Made by a program: the position numbers and the translations under genes. From the IMG/VR virus record IMGVR_UViG_3300032164_003159, positions 1 to 61,265 of that record: 61,265 nucleotides of DNA; one strand, 5' to 3'. This document shows, in pieces, positions 34,916-43,577 of the stretch. Each line of letters begins with the position of its first letter. Positions within the stretch are counted from its first letter, which is position 1. The notes beneath the pieces were generated by a model. The model had not been told where the DNA came from. It searched no databases and worked only from the letters and a program-made list of their open reading frames with translations. The stretch is from a virus.

Positions 34916-35353
34916 TCAAGTTCTGTCGGTTAACTCTTTCAGAGCGTTGCCTAGGAAATCAAGCAAGACTTCAAGGCCAGGATGCTTTGGATCCAACGCC
35001 ATAAGTTCATCGTATGTGCACCATTGAAGTTTATCATTCTCTGAATTCTTTTCGAACTCGGCTACTTCGGCAGGCATCAGCCCAATATAGTTTCGATATT
35101 GGAATAGCCCAGGATCGTCGTAATCCAGCGCCGGGATCAAATCGATTGGACCCTGATAGCCAGTCTCTTCTATAAACTCGCGCAGTGCAGTTTCTCGTAG
35201 GGACTTGTCCTGCGGATCGCGCCTTCCACCAATAGTTCCCCAGGTACCCGGCTCGCGTACCTTTTCTCCGCGCAACGCCACCAGTATCCTGCCGGTATCT
35301 TCGGCAACTGCCAGAACTCCAGCACCCGATGTTCCCCAATAAGCTCGTTTCAT
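34916..35353 (-). CDS. Nudix hydrolase, 145 aa
   Basis: The Nudix box is GGRRDPQDKSLRETALREFI followed by EETGY, with the REFIEETGY half canonical and the first acidic residue Asp for Glu. ILVALRGEKVREPGTWGTIG is the usual pre-box strand-loop. Nudix enzymes hydrolyse nucleoside diphosphate-X compounds such as (d)NTPs, NADH or mRNA caps. The substrate is not evident. Start overlaps the 99-aa gene stop by 1 nt. Confidence 0.92.
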   Translation of the reverse strand: MKRAYWGTSGAGVLAVAEDTGRILVALRGEKVREPGTWGTIGGRRDPQDKSLRETALREFIEETGYQGPIDLIPALDYDDPGLFQYRNYIGLMPAEVAEFEKNSENDKLQWCTYDELMALDPKHPGLEVLLDFLGNALKELTDRT

Positions 35354-35652
35354 TATTCCTCTTGCAGTTCAATTTCCCAATGTTCTCGCTCCAGGTCATC
35401 CTGTACAATCCTATCTGGAAGAATGCTAAGCAACGCGCTCTTTACTTTAGGACCATCAGGCGTGCCGATAATATAAGCGAGATCACTACAGTCTGTAAGC
35501 TGGACACTGGAAAATTCGTTTAGCTTTGCTAAGTCATCATCGGTAATCAAATCCTTATCGTATAGTTCCTGTATGTATTCTCCTAGCAAGTCTTCCGGTA
35601 GGCTACGCAACCTATCATAAATGTCTTCTGAGAGTTGTTCACACTTAGTCAT
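35353..35652 (-). CDS. Hypothetical acidic protein, 99 aa
   Basis: Not recognised. It is helical and strongly acidic (MTKCEQLSEDIYDRLRSLPE, LYDKDLITDDDLAKLNEF). Coupled to both neighbours by short overlaps, suggesting co-expression with the Nudix enzyme. Confidence 0.72.
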   Translation of the reverse strand: MTKCEQLSEDIYDRLRSLPEDLLGEYIQELYDKDLITDDDLAKLNEFSSVQLTDCSDLAYIIGTPDGPKVKSALLSILPDRIVQDDLEREHWEIELQEE

Positions 35653-35888
35653 GGCTTGTCCTCTGGTTTGCAGTTAGGGCAATATGGTGCTTTTCCACCG
35701 GCAGGCCCGTAAGGCAAATACCGCCAGCCTTTGGGAAAAACCGGATCGTCTATGTCTACAAGTTTGTTATCTCTGTAATGGCGATGGATCTTTATGCGTG
35801 TCAGTACATTACAACGCACACAGTTGGCTTCACCGACACCAATATACTCTCCAACATCAACGTCTTTCTCGATGGCGAGCCGGGGCAT
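35649..35888 (-). CDS. Zinc-binding protein, 79 aa
   Basis: NCVRCNVLTRI and APYCPNCKPEDK supply a CxxC...CxxC pair, with a basic centre (IKIHRHYRDNKLV). Zinc-ribbon-like. ATGA overlap with the 99-aa gene. Confidence 0.75.
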   Translation of the reverse strand: MPRLAIEKDVDVGEYIGVGEANCVRCNVLTRIKIHRHYRDNKLVDIDDPVFPKGWRYLPYGPAGGKAPYCPNCKPEDKP

Positions 35889-35937
35889 GGATTCTCCTAA
35901 AATAATGATCTACATTCATTATACCAAGGAGCTAACA

Positions 35938-36396
35938 TTAGTCGTCCAATTCTCCGGGATCTACTTCGCCGGGCGCATCCGCAAACATCATTTGTTCCTT
36001 AACTCCGTCGATTACCATTTGCAAATTCTTGGCGGCATCATTGATTTCAACCTGTACACTGGTATCGACTGCAGAAACAACCGTGCTGATCGTACTTTGT
36101 ACGCGGGACAGGAGTACCAAGATATCTTCAAAAAAGCGCTTCGTCTCATAGCCACCATCGCGCGGGAGCTTATGTCTGTTGTCTCTTAGATATTCTTGAT
36201 ACTTAGGGTTCAATAAAAGATCTACCGGATCTTGGCGCTTGGGCCTTGGTTTCCGTTGTGGGATGGCCGGAGGCAACGGCTTTTGTTCTTCCTTGAGTAC
36301 GTCTTCAATGTCCTCCGAAAGCTCTTCCTCTTCCATTTCCTGTTCCCAATCTCCCATACCCTTTAGCGCTGCCTCAAGCCGTTTTAGCAATTCCAT
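35938..36396 (-). CDS. Hypothetical protein, 152 aa
   Basis: The N-terminus is helical and extremely acidic (WEQEMEEEELSEDIEDVLKE). A Pro/Arg/Lys linker (PPAIPQRKPRPKRQDPVDLL) follows, then an amphipathic helical region. The pattern suggests a scaffold or assembly protein, but no family is recognised. A minus-strand hairpin (36417-36439) lies just upstream of its SD. Confidence 0.7.
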   Translation of the reverse strand: MELLKRLEAALKGMGDWEQEMEEEELSEDIEDVLKEEQKPLPPAIPQRKPRPKRQDPVDLLLNPKYQEYLRDNRHKLPRDGGYETKRFFEDILVLLSRVQSTISTVVSAVDTSVQVEINDAAKNLQMVIDGVKEQMMFADAPGEVDPGELDD

Positions 36397-36412
36397 AAGT
36401 ACTCCTTAAAGT

Positions 36413-36440
36413 AAAATGCACCGTATGTTCTACGGTGCAC
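36413..36440 (-). terminator. Intrinsic terminator between the 142-aa and 152-aa genes
   Basis: GCACCGTA/TACGGTGC (8 bp, 5-nt loop) is followed on the minus strand by ATTTTACTTT. It sits only about 20 nt before the 152-aa start, so that gene needs a promoter overlapping it or read-through. Confidence 0.65.
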
Positions 36441-36598
36441 AGTATCACAACAATACCTGAAAAATTCAACTGTTGTCCACTACATTACCTACTAAGCTTA
36501 GTAGCCCATGTATAAATGCACTAAATAATGTTTTAACACTTTCCTCATTTATACATTCGAACATGCGTAATGAACAAGCACAATCCCAACGATCCGTA

Positions 36599-37027
36599 TC
36601 ATCTAATATCGACGCGAATTGTTTTCGTTGAGAAGGCATCTGCACTCCCCGGTCTATACGCGTTGTACACTACACAGGGCCGATACCAGCCGTCTCCAGT
36701 TGCGCGGTTCCGCACCTTTAGATTGCGGAATGCTGTTTCGACGCTCGGTTCCAAACCCAAACATACTAGAGCGTTAGCTAGTCCCCGTGCCGCGCATAAT
36801 TGCTTTTCTGTCGGATCGTTCTCTACAGCGTACTCCTCCGCATGAACATCCAGACACGCTCTGGGCATTTCATGTGCTAGGCATTCATGCAGGAAAAGTG
36901 GCCACCCTGTATACCCCTGCGCCAGCTGTTCTTTAAGCCGGTTGGACCCGTGAAGTTTAGCCCACTGCGCAATTTCCTTTGCCTTTTTTTGGATTCTTTC
37001 TCTGTCACCGGAAGTTAGGTGTTCCAT
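36599..37027 (-). CDS. Hypothetical protein, 142 aa
   Basis: Not recognised. Helical N-terminal half with several His/Cys residues (LFLHECLAHEMPRACLDVHA), and a beta-rich C-terminus (GDGWYRPCVVYNAYRPG). HECLAHE resembles but does not match a zinc-protease HExxH motif. It has a two-hairpin 5' leader (37047-37110). Confidence 0.7.
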   Translation of the reverse strand: MEHLTSGDRERIQKKAKEIAQWAKLHGSNRLKEQLAQGYTGWPLFLHECLAHEMPRACLDVHAEEYAVENDPTEKQLCAARGLANALVCLGLEPSVETAFRNLKVRNRATGDGWYRPCVVYNAYRPGSADAFSTKTIRVDIR

Positions 37028-37046
37028 GGAACTACCTTTCTGGAAG

Positions 37047-37115
37047 CCGTGGCCTCCAATTAAGCGGACAACTTATGTCCGCTGTGTTGTGTGCCTTAGC
37101 ACACATAAGCATTAT
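37047..37115 (-). promoter_or_regulatory. 5' leader with two tandem UAAG-loop hairpins
   Basis: Downstream of a minus-strand TATAAT (about 37110-37115), the transcript of the 142-aa gene would begin with TGTGTGC-TAAG-GCACACA (7-bp stem) and then AGCGGACA-TAAGT-TGTCCGCT (8-bp stem) before the ATG. Both loops begin UAAG. Confidence 0.6.
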
Positions 37116-37127
37116 ACTCACGAAACG

Positions 37128-37406
37128 TTAATCGTCAATGATCTTTTTTCTCCGCCTACCACGACCCCACCGAAGCTTGGTATCTTCAAAGAGCCCGTAC
37201 AGTTTCTTAGCAGATTTCATATCCTTGGGAGTTATGTACTCCGAAAGACTTGCCTTCACGTTTATCTTTCTACGGATTCTGGTTATTACTTCTACCCCAC
37301 AACCGAAGCGCTCAACCAGCTGGGTGTTTGTCAGTGATGGATCCTTCTGTAGTGCTTCCACAATTCTCTTTCCCAGTGCTTCCTTCTGTGCTAGGTGATA
37401 GCCCAT
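37128..37406 (-). CDS. Helix-turn-helix DNA-binding protein, 92 aa
   Basis: Residues about 9-40 read LGKRIVEALQKDPSLTNTQL then VERFGCGVEVITRIRRKIN, a good HTH with recognition helix EVITRIRRK. The C-terminus is very basic (KLRWGRGRRRKKII). Likely a small transcriptional regulator. It overlaps the 148-aa gene by 95 nt in another frame; its SD (GGAGAC) lies within that gene. Confidence 0.75.
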   Translation of the reverse strand: MGYHLAQKEALGKRIVEALQKDPSLTNTQLVERFGCGVEVITRIRRKINVKASLSEYITPKDMKSAKKLYGLFEDTKLRWGRGRRRKKIIDD

Positions 37407-37758
37407 CGACGTCTCCGGTTAGTTGAGTAACATTACCAAGAATCCTTATGCGATGGGAAAGCGCCGTGTCACCCTGTTGCCGCATAAATTTATAAAGTTT
37501 GGATCTCCCTTGCTCGAACGTCTCTTTACTGAATACAAGGCCTTCCGGATCTTCATGTGAATCCCATATAGAGAACTCCAGTACATTATTTTCAGCGTCT
37601 ACTGTCATGGCCAATGCATAACCCAATGGATGGAGCACCATTCTGTTTATTTCGAAGAGCAGCCCCGTATCGATAAGAAAATTCCCCGGACGTGGAACCA
37701 CCTTTTTCTTGGAGTTAACCAAATCTACCCCGTTACACGGCACACCCATCTTTTCCAT
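37312..37758 (-). CDS. DUF7415-like phage protein, 148 aa
   Basis: The segment WDSHEDPEGLVFSKETFEQG resembles the conserved DxxEDPEGLxFxxExFxxG motif of a small phage family (DUF7415-like). FLIDTGLLFEINRMVLHPLG precedes it, as in that family. The C-terminal 45 residues are a low-complexity, polar extension that overlaps the HTH gene. Function unknown. Confidence 0.72.
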   Translation of the reverse strand: MEKMGVPCNGVDLVNSKKKVVPRPGNFLIDTGLLFEINRMVLHPLGYALAMTVDAENNVLEFSIWDSHEDPEGLVFSKETFEQGRSKLYKFMRQQGDTALSHRIRILGNVTQLTGDVDGLSPSTEGSTGKENCGSTTEGSITDKHPAG

Positions 37759-37766
37759 TGCTTCTC

Positions 37767-38123
37767 CTATGCGTCACGTAATTCGATTGTGTTCCAACAC
37801 CATGGAGCGCGGGTAGCAGTTGGCAGTATACAGCATATAGCGTTAGCCCCAGAGGCATTAAGTGAATGCACTATAATGTTTCCAGGCATTCTTTCCGGGT
37901 GTTCCTTCAACCATAATGCCACGCCATAACCGGTGTCCTCGCCGGATGGAACGTACTGCTGGCCACCAAGATCGTGATCAAGGAATAAGTAATCCCACGC
38001 CTTGGTCTTAAGTAGCTCTATCGCCTCGGGAACTGTTTCTACAACAACCGTGTTTGTCCCGGCCAGTCGGAACAAAAACGCACGCTGCCGCATCCTGTCA
38101 TCTTCTAATATAAGGATGTTCAT
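37767..38123 (-). CDS. cREC-like receiver-fold protein, 118 aa
   Basis: ILILEDDRMRQRAFLFRLA is a receiver-type N-terminus with acidic pair ED. DYLFLDHDLGGQQY carries the LDHDL(G) motif that marks the cyclic-phosphate-processing receiver (cREC) group rather than true phospho-receivers. NIIVHSLNASGANAI replaces the usual T/S-K end and matches the cREC HSxNxxGxxxM pattern. These proteins are predicted to act on 2',3'-cyclic phosphates at RNA ends. It may pair with the RNA ligase at 22687. Promoter 38130-38157. Confidence 0.78.
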   Translation of the reverse strand: MNILILEDDRMRQRAFLFRLAGTNTVVVETVPEAIELLKTKAWDYLFLDHDLGGQQYVPSGEDTGYGVALWLKEHPERMPGNIIVHSLNASGANAICCILPTATRAPWCWNTIELRDA

Positions 38124-38129
38124 GTACTT

Positions 38130-38157
38130 AATATAAGCAGCTTCACCGTTTTGTCAA
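38130..38157 (-). promoter_or_regulatory. Promoter of the cREC-like gene
   Basis: TTGACA (38152-38157), 16 bp, TATATT (38130-38135). Confidence 0.8.
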
Positions 38158-38177
38158 GTTGCCCAATTTAGTCAAGG

Positions 38178-38609
38178 TTACTGTTGCGGGAGAAGTTCAA
38201 AGCGGCAATTTTCGCTAACAGCGTAGCATGTGCTAACTTCGAATGAGCGCACATCGACATCATTGTTGGTCAGCCGCACATAGATATCTATTCCCTGCGG
38301 CGCGAATCCCTTAGTAACAAACTGTGGGATAGCATCTGTTCCACGGTTTGCTGGAAAGATAAAATCAGGGTAGCTCATTTCCGCAACTGTTCTGTCACCG
38401 CCCGGGTACGTATGGGTTTCAGCTGGTTCGCCGTCATGCAAAACTTCAACTTTATATGCCGTGGCTATAACTGGTCGAACAGTTATAGACAAATTAGTGA
38501 ACGGCTGATTAGACCGAACAACCGGAAATGATTTGATACTATCAGGTGCACCGGACGCCCCTAAGACAATTATTCCACTCTGCTGTACAAACGTTATTGG
38601 ATACATCAT
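38178..38609 (-). CDS. Hypothetical beta-rich protein, probably virion-associated, 143 aa
   Basis: A chain of alternating strand residues (NLSITVRPVIATAYKVEVLH, GIDIYVRLTNNDVDVRSFEV) suggests a beta-sandwich as in phage structural or head-tail proteins. Adjacent to the beta-helix genes. No family recognised. Starts MMYPIT; either Met is possible. Confidence 0.68.
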   Translation of the reverse strand: MMYPITFVQQSGIIVLGASGAPDSIKSFPVVRSNQPFTNLSITVRPVIATAYKVEVLHDGEPAETHTYPGGDRTVAEMSYPDFIFPANRGTDAIPQFVTKGFAPQGIDIYVRLTNNDVDVRSFEVSTCYAVSENCRFELLPQQ

Positions 38610-38633
38610 GATCTCCTTTTCCGTTACTGTCTA

Positions 38634-38849
38634 TTATACAATTTTCCTGTAGTTTTTGAACTCTTCATGCAATTTTCCGTATCTGCACGTTTCCCAAGAG
38701 AAACCAGCTTTCTTTAACCCACAACTAAACCTATCTACATCACAATACTCTGAACTCATTATATTGTTGCAATCTTCAATAATAGAATTTCCCGTTTCAT
38801 CATTCCCGAAAAAGCAGGGGCGCTCGAATGTATGCTTAGGGCTTCCCAT
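38634..38849 (-). CDS. Cysteine-containing hypothetical protein, 71 aa
   Basis: Six cysteines over 71 residues (RPCFFGNDE, DCNNIMSSEYCDVDRFSCGL, WETCRYG) suggest metal binding or disulphides. Between the beta-sandwich and beta-helix genes. Unknown function. Confidence 0.65.
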   Translation of the reverse strand: MGSPKHTFERPCFFGNDETGNSIIEDCNNIMSSEYCDVDRFSCGLKKAGFSWETCRYGKLHEEFKNYRKIV

Positions 38850-38867
38850 ACCTAATCCTTACGCTCA

Positions 38868-40370
38868 CTAAAATGTAAAACTATCTTTTCTCTTTACTAT
38901 TGTTCCTTCAGACACATCAGTAACATAATCTCCATCATGATCAAAATCTGCTGCATACGTCTTTACAGCGGCACCGACTTTCACATCGCCAGTTCCCGTA
39001 ATGGTTGTTGCGGATGTAATAAACACTTTTGCACCATAGCGCGCATAGATACCATAGCCGCCATTGCCTGTACCGGTAAGTGCAGTAAATCGTACTGCAG
39101 CGTTTGTTCCTACACGAACAGCATCTCCAGTACAGGAAGTAACAACAAGCGATCCAGAAGCCTCGATAGTGCTTCCACCAGAACTCCCACTGGCATCCAC
39201 TAAGAGGCCGGTACCGCAGACCGTAATTGTCCCTCCGGATAAGTATGCTAAAGGAGAAGCTCTAAATTCAACTCCCGCGATAGTACAATTTTCAATATAC
39301 AATCCAGTACCTAATGTCATATACCCAGAGTTGCTCAAGCGTATTCCAGTACCGCAATTATTTACTTTTACATTGGAAACCGTAGCAGCGCTCTGCTGAT
39401 TTCCAATTTCTAGACCAAGGTTATTTATATTATCTGCATAAATATAAGCTATACTAGGTATTTCATGTATACCACCAACATAAATTCCCCTAGTTACCGT
39501 CCCAGAATAAACAAATATGTTCGAGAAATCTCGCAGTTCTAACCCGTCAGCTATCAGTATATTGCTTCCTGGGGTAGCCGCAGCGTTGTAAACAACTATG
39601 TTTTTCATCCTAACACTTGAGAAGATCCCCACAAGAAAGGGGATTAGTGTTGAATTATTACCATCTACAGATATATATGTCATATACGGCCCGTCAGTCA
39701 GAAAGCACATCAATCCATAATTAGCTCCACCCAAAGAAGTAATCTTTATTCTGTCCAGATTGAAGTTCATTCTAGTAGCTTTTACAACAGTGATATAAAC
39801 AATGGCACCAACAAGTGTATTCGCCGGGGCACTATTGAGATTCGTTCCCCAATCCATAATATTATATGCTTTGCCGCTTGTGGACGTACCAAATGCCCCA
39901 ACTGTTTCTATAGAGGTTGCGTCGTTCTTACGGATAATTAGGTACTCGGAGCCGACCTTTAGGATTTTCCCGCGAAGATTATTCACAGTCCAGGTCTGCC
40001 CACCATCTATGAGTGTCGTTGTCGTCCCACCCGTGGCCGTGCCGGAATTAGTCCCTGTCGCTACTGTAAACGCCACATAGGCTGCGCCACGAATGGTCAG
40101 TCCCTGATTCCCCAGCCCCTCAATAATATTTCCAGTTAGAGTAAAACCAGCGAAATTCCCTGCACCAATGTTTATAGTAGTTGCATGCCTAATAAATTTG
40201 GGAAGTTTGTCTATAGCTGCCTGTACAGTCAGTAAAGCACCACCGGCTGTATCTACTAATCCAGTATTAGTATCAGCACCGTCTGTTCTTACGTATAGAG
40301 TTATTGCTCTGTCCGTAACAGTAGCAACCGTTCCACCAACGGCATTACCAGTAAGTATTCTATTTGTCAT
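38868..40370 (-). CDS. Beta-helix appendage (tailspike-like) protein 1, 500 aa
   Basis: Repeated short strands rich in G, N, T and S (GLTIRGAAYVAFTVATGTNS, then NTLVGAIVYITVV-like coils) indicate a right-handed parallel beta-helix. An early LYVRTDGADTNTGLVDTAGG segment is shared with the two following proteins. LIDGGQTWTVNDLRGK-type segments recur in all three. It lacks the longer N-terminal ATGGxGG-VTY module of its paralogues. Such proteins are tailspikes that bind or degrade host polysaccharide. The start at 40370 is set by spacing to AAGGAC. Confidence 0.85.
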   Translation of the reverse strand: MTNRILTGNAVGGTVATVTDRAITLYVRTDGADTNTGLVDTAGGALLTVQAAIDKLPKFIRHATTINIGAGNFAGFTLTGNIIEGLGNQGLTIRGAAYVAFTVATGTNSGTATGGTTTTLIDGGQTWTVNNLRGKILKVGSEYLIIRKNDATSIETVGAFGTSTSGKAYNIMDWGTNLNSAPANTLVGAIVYITVVKATRMNFNLDRIKITSLGGANYGLMCFLTDGPYMTYISVDGNNSTLIPFLVGIFSSVRMKNIVVYNAAATPGSNILIADGLELRDFSNIFVYSGTVTRGIYVGGIHEIPSIAYIYADNINNLGLEIGNQQSAATVSNVKVNNCGTGIRLSNSGYMTLGTGLYIENCTIAGVEFRASPLAYLSGGTITVCGTGLLVDASGSSGGSTIEASGSLVVTSCTGDAVRVGTNAAVRFTALTGTGNGGYGIYARYGAKVFITSATTITGTGDVKVGAAVKTYAADFDHDGDYVTDVSEGTIVKRKDSFTF

Positions 40371-40374
40371 TTTC

Positions 40375-41973
40375 TTAGTCCTCTCTACGCAGAAGGCTGC
40401 CATTTGTAATGTCTACAACCTTATCATTATTGTTTGCAAAATCGGTAGACCAATCTAATACAGTGGTGCCGCCGTCTATGGTTGCGTCCCCAGCGGATCC
40501 TGTGATTGTAGTCTCTGATGTTACTCTTACCTCGCTACCGCGTTTTACATCTACACCATAGCCACCGTTTCCAGTTCCGGTGCATGATGTCAGTATAGCA
40601 ATTGATCGATGGTTAGCGATTACTCCACCAAGTGTATTATTAGAAATAGTTAATACACCAGCCGCATTTACTAAGGTATGTGCCCAATCATTGGTAGCCG
40701 AACACTCATCGACTTTCATGCCATAGCCGCCGTTACCTATGATTGTCCCACTATTGATGTCTACCGACCGCGTATCCTGAGCATAGTAACCATCATTGGT
40801 GTTGTTCTGAATAAGGAAACCTTCTGTCTTGGTATATCCGTTATACTCTGACCAGAACCCATCAAGATTATTTTCGGAACGCATATAATAAAGATATACA
40901 AGTTCAGATTGGTACATCTCTATACCTGTTGCTGAACTGCTCTGTGCGAATGCAGACGCTATCATTATACCCAGGCAGGTATTACCTATAATACCGCTAA
41001 GGCTAGTATTGTAAGATGATATACCATTACCATCGGCACCTGTAGTATACGAGCCGCGTGTGCCGTTTAGCAGATTAAAAAGTATTCCATAGCTACCGTT
41101 TTCAGCGCGTATATTGGATACCACAAGTTGCTTAGTTAAACTTATAAAAGCAAAGCACCCAGTAGTTCCCTTAGTGCCAGTTACCAAAATTCTTGATATA
41201 TAGGCAGGATCGGAACTTATCATGTAAAATCCGTACGCTTTGCCTGTTGCTGTGATCTTAAGGGATTGTACTAATACAGAATCTCTTGCCGCAGTAACCA
41301 ACCCTCTAATTAGAACAATGGCGGAAGCATACCCCCCAGCACAGGTAGCATTCAGATTGGTCTTGTTTTCCAGTATTGAATATGCCTGTCCTGTAGGTGC
41401 ACCACTAAGTGTGTAGCAAAGTTCTATTGTATTAGATGTGTTGTCCCAAACATACGCATATTGTGAATTGACCAGTACAAGTCTACCGCGTAGATCATGA
41501 GCAGTCCAAGACTGTCCAGCATCTATAAGTGTATGGGTGTCCCCTCCGGTAGCTGTTCCCGAGGTAGTACCAGAAGACAGCGTTGGAGTACCCAGCACGC
41601 CTTTTATGGTAAAGGTTGCACCAATAGGTACATTGAACCCAGAAAGTTCGAATCCTGGAAAGTTACCTTCACCGATATCTATTGTTACATTGTGCCTTAT
41701 ATATTTTGGTACTTTATCCACAGCAGCTTTCGGAGTTAAAAGGGCATCCCCAATTGTCAACCCTGTGTTGCTATCATTTCCTGTTGTCCTTACATATAGT
41801 GTTAATACACCCGTAGTGGTGGTTACCTCTCTACCAGCAACGATGTCCATTGCAGTTTGTACATTATCCGCATCAAGCTGACTAGCACTTGGATTGTACG
41901 TAACTTCAGATGCAGGACCACCTGTACCACCTGTGCCCGCTTCTTCACTCCACACATAACGCTTTATAGTCAT
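40375..41973 (-). CDS. Beta-helix appendage (tailspike-like) protein 2, 532 aa
   Basis: The N-terminus has YVWSEEAGTGGTGGPASEVT followed by SQLDADNVQTAMDIVAGR, a virion-attachment type module. It then enters LYVRTTGNDSNTGLTIGDAL and the beta-helix region with YIRHNVTIDIGEGNFPGFEL. The N-terminal 120 residues are nearly identical in pattern to protein 3. The downstream helix diverges, as expected when receptor specificity is swapped by recombination. Enzymatic residues cannot be identified by eye. Confidence 0.87.
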   Translation of the reverse strand: MTIKRYVWSEEAGTGGTGGPASEVTYNPSASQLDADNVQTAMDIVAGREVTTTTGVLTLYVRTTGNDSNTGLTIGDALLTPKAAVDKVPKYIRHNVTIDIGEGNFPGFELSGFNVPIGATFTIKGVLGTPTLSSGTTSGTATGGDTHTLIDAGQSWTAHDLRGRLVLVNSQYAYVWDNTSNTIELCYTLSGAPTGQAYSILENKTNLNATCAGGYASAIVLIRGLVTAARDSVLVQSLKITATGKAYGFYMISSDPAYISRILVTGTKGTTGCFAFISLTKQLVVSNIRAENGSYGILFNLLNGTRGSYTTGADGNGISSYNTSLSGIIGNTCLGIMIASAFAQSSSATGIEMYQSELVYLYYMRSENNLDGFWSEYNGYTKTEGFLIQNNTNDGYYAQDTRSVDINSGTIIGNGGYGMKVDECSATNDWAHTLVNAAGVLTISNNTLGGVIANHRSIAILTSCTGTGNGGYGVDVKRGSEVRVTSETTITGSAGDATIDGGTTVLDWSTDFANNNDKVVDITNGSLLRRED

Positions 41974-41984
41974 CAGAGTATTTC

Positions 41985-43568
41985 CTAATCTCTACGCTCG
42001 ATGGTGGCCCCCGTAGCTAGATTGCTTACAATATCTCCATTGTTGGCAAAGTCTGTTGCCCATGATAACACGGTTTTCCCCTCATCAACCGTAGCATTTC
42101 CGGAAACCCCAGTTACTGTAGTTGCAGAAGTAATCAATCCGTATGTGGCAGAATTAAAACGAATACCATAGCTACCATTTCCGGTCCCGGTTACATCAAC
42201 TAATGAAGGAGTAGATCCCAATGATGCGTAAATTCCATCTAGCGTATTATTATTAATTGTTGTTGCTCTAACTACTATTTGGACATTACCACTCTTATAG
42301 TCTGCAGTAGGAATAGTGTCATTGCCTAAGCGCATACCGTACGTGCCGTTATTGCTAAGGTCACCGGAGTTCATCCGCCCAAATGCACACCCACGTTCAA
42401 GTACCAAGCCACTAAGTGTATTGTGATCGCTAAACAAACCAGCATAGAACCCCGCATATGCTACGGCCTCTAGCCTAACTCCATTTTCCCCATTGTACGA
42501 AGTGTACGCACCACCGGGCAGCACTTCAAAATCAGGCGCTCCAAATATATATATCCCATTTGCCCCATTATAATCTGCGTACCAATAACCACCATATACA
42601 GCGAGCGCTGAGAATACTGCGATTCCCCCGTAACCAGCGACGCCATTGTTATAAGCATAGATCCTCTCAATGTCTCTTACTCTACGAAGTGTCTGAAAGA
42701 GGAATCCTGCAGATGTATTGCTTGCTGCATAAGAATCGAATATGTTTATATCCCCATTACCGCTGTTATATAGACCATAAGAAGTTGCAAGCTCAAAGCG
42801 GCCCCGTTCAATATGTAAACCACTAGAGTGCGCGTATATTCCGTAGGCACCACCAGTTGTACGTATATTCCGAAACACAAGTGTGGTACTTCTGGTCCCC
42901 ACAAGGTAAACTTCTACCCTACCAGATCCGCCAGCGGCCGTGGTGTTTATAATAGTCTTCTGCTCTAGTAGCGAGTACGCTTTTCCAGAACAGGTAGCGG
43001 ACATTGCGCCAACTAAATTTATCGTAGTACTTGTGTTGTTTCGTACAACACGATATTCACCAGCTATTAACACTAATTTACCGCGTAGGTCGTTTACCGT
43101 CCAGGATTGTCCACCATCAACACATGTAAGTGTATCTCCACCGGTAGCGGTACCAGAGGTTGTGCCGGTAGCCAGTGTTGGGGCTCCTAGCTCTCCAACT
43201 ATAGTAAATATGTTTGGATATATAATTTCATAATTAGCAATACGAAATCCTGCGAAGTTACCTGCACCAATGTCAATAGTCACGTTATGCTTTATGTACC
43301 TCGGTACCTTGTTCACAGCCGCTTGCGGAGTTAATAGTGCATCCCCAATAGTAAGTCCGGTGTTATTATCATTTCCAGTTGTTCTCACATAGTAGGTTGC
43401 CACTCCAGTAGTTGCTGTAACATCTCTTCCGGCTAGAACATCTACTGCAGACTGAACATTGTCTGCTCCCAATTGACTTACGGCTTCGCTATAGGTTACA
43501 TCTGAGGCAGCACCACCACTGCCACCAGTGCCTTCTTCTTGACCCCATACATAGCGCTCTATCGTCAT
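41985..43568 (-). CDS. Beta-helix appendage (tailspike-like) protein 3, 527 aa
   Basis: Same architecture as protein 2: YVWGQEEGTGGSGGAASDVT, SQLGADNVQSAVDVLAGR, YYVRTTGNDNNTGLTIGDAL, then a parallel beta-helix with many NN, GG and Asn ladders (YNGANGIYIFG, SYNGENGVRLEAV). Each gene begins 4-12 nt after the previous one. The trio probably forms branched or alternative adsorption structures. Confidence 0.87.
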   Translation of the reverse strand: MTIERYVWGQEEGTGGSGGAASDVTYSEAVSQLGADNVQSAVDVLAGRDVTATTGVATYYVRTTGNDNNTGLTIGDALLTPQAAVNKVPRYIKHNVTIDIGAGNFAGFRIANYEIIYPNIFTIVGELGAPTLATGTTSGTATGGDTLTCVDGGQSWTVNDLRGKLVLIAGEYRVVRNNTSTTINLVGAMSATCSGKAYSLLEQKTIINTTAAGGSGRVEVYLVGTRSTTLVFRNIRTTGGAYGIYAHSSGLHIERGRFELATSYGLYNSGNGDINIFDSYAASNTSAGFLFQTLRRVRDIERIYAYNNGVAGYGGIAVFSALAVYGGYWYADYNGANGIYIFGAPDFEVLPGGAYTSYNGENGVRLEAVAYAGFYAGLFSDHNTLSGLVLERGCAFGRMNSGDLSNNGTYGMRLGNDTIPTADYKSGNVQIVVRATTINNNTLDGIYASLGSTPSLVDVTGTGNGSYGIRFNSATYGLITSATTVTGVSGNATVDEGKTVLSWATDFANNGDIVSNLATGATIERRD

Positions 43569-43577
43569 TGACTTCTC

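Noticed and set aside
36900-37027. HECLAHE in the 142-aa protein as a zinc-protease motif
   Set aside because: The spacing HExxxHE does not match HExxH, and no downstream Glu/His helix is visible.
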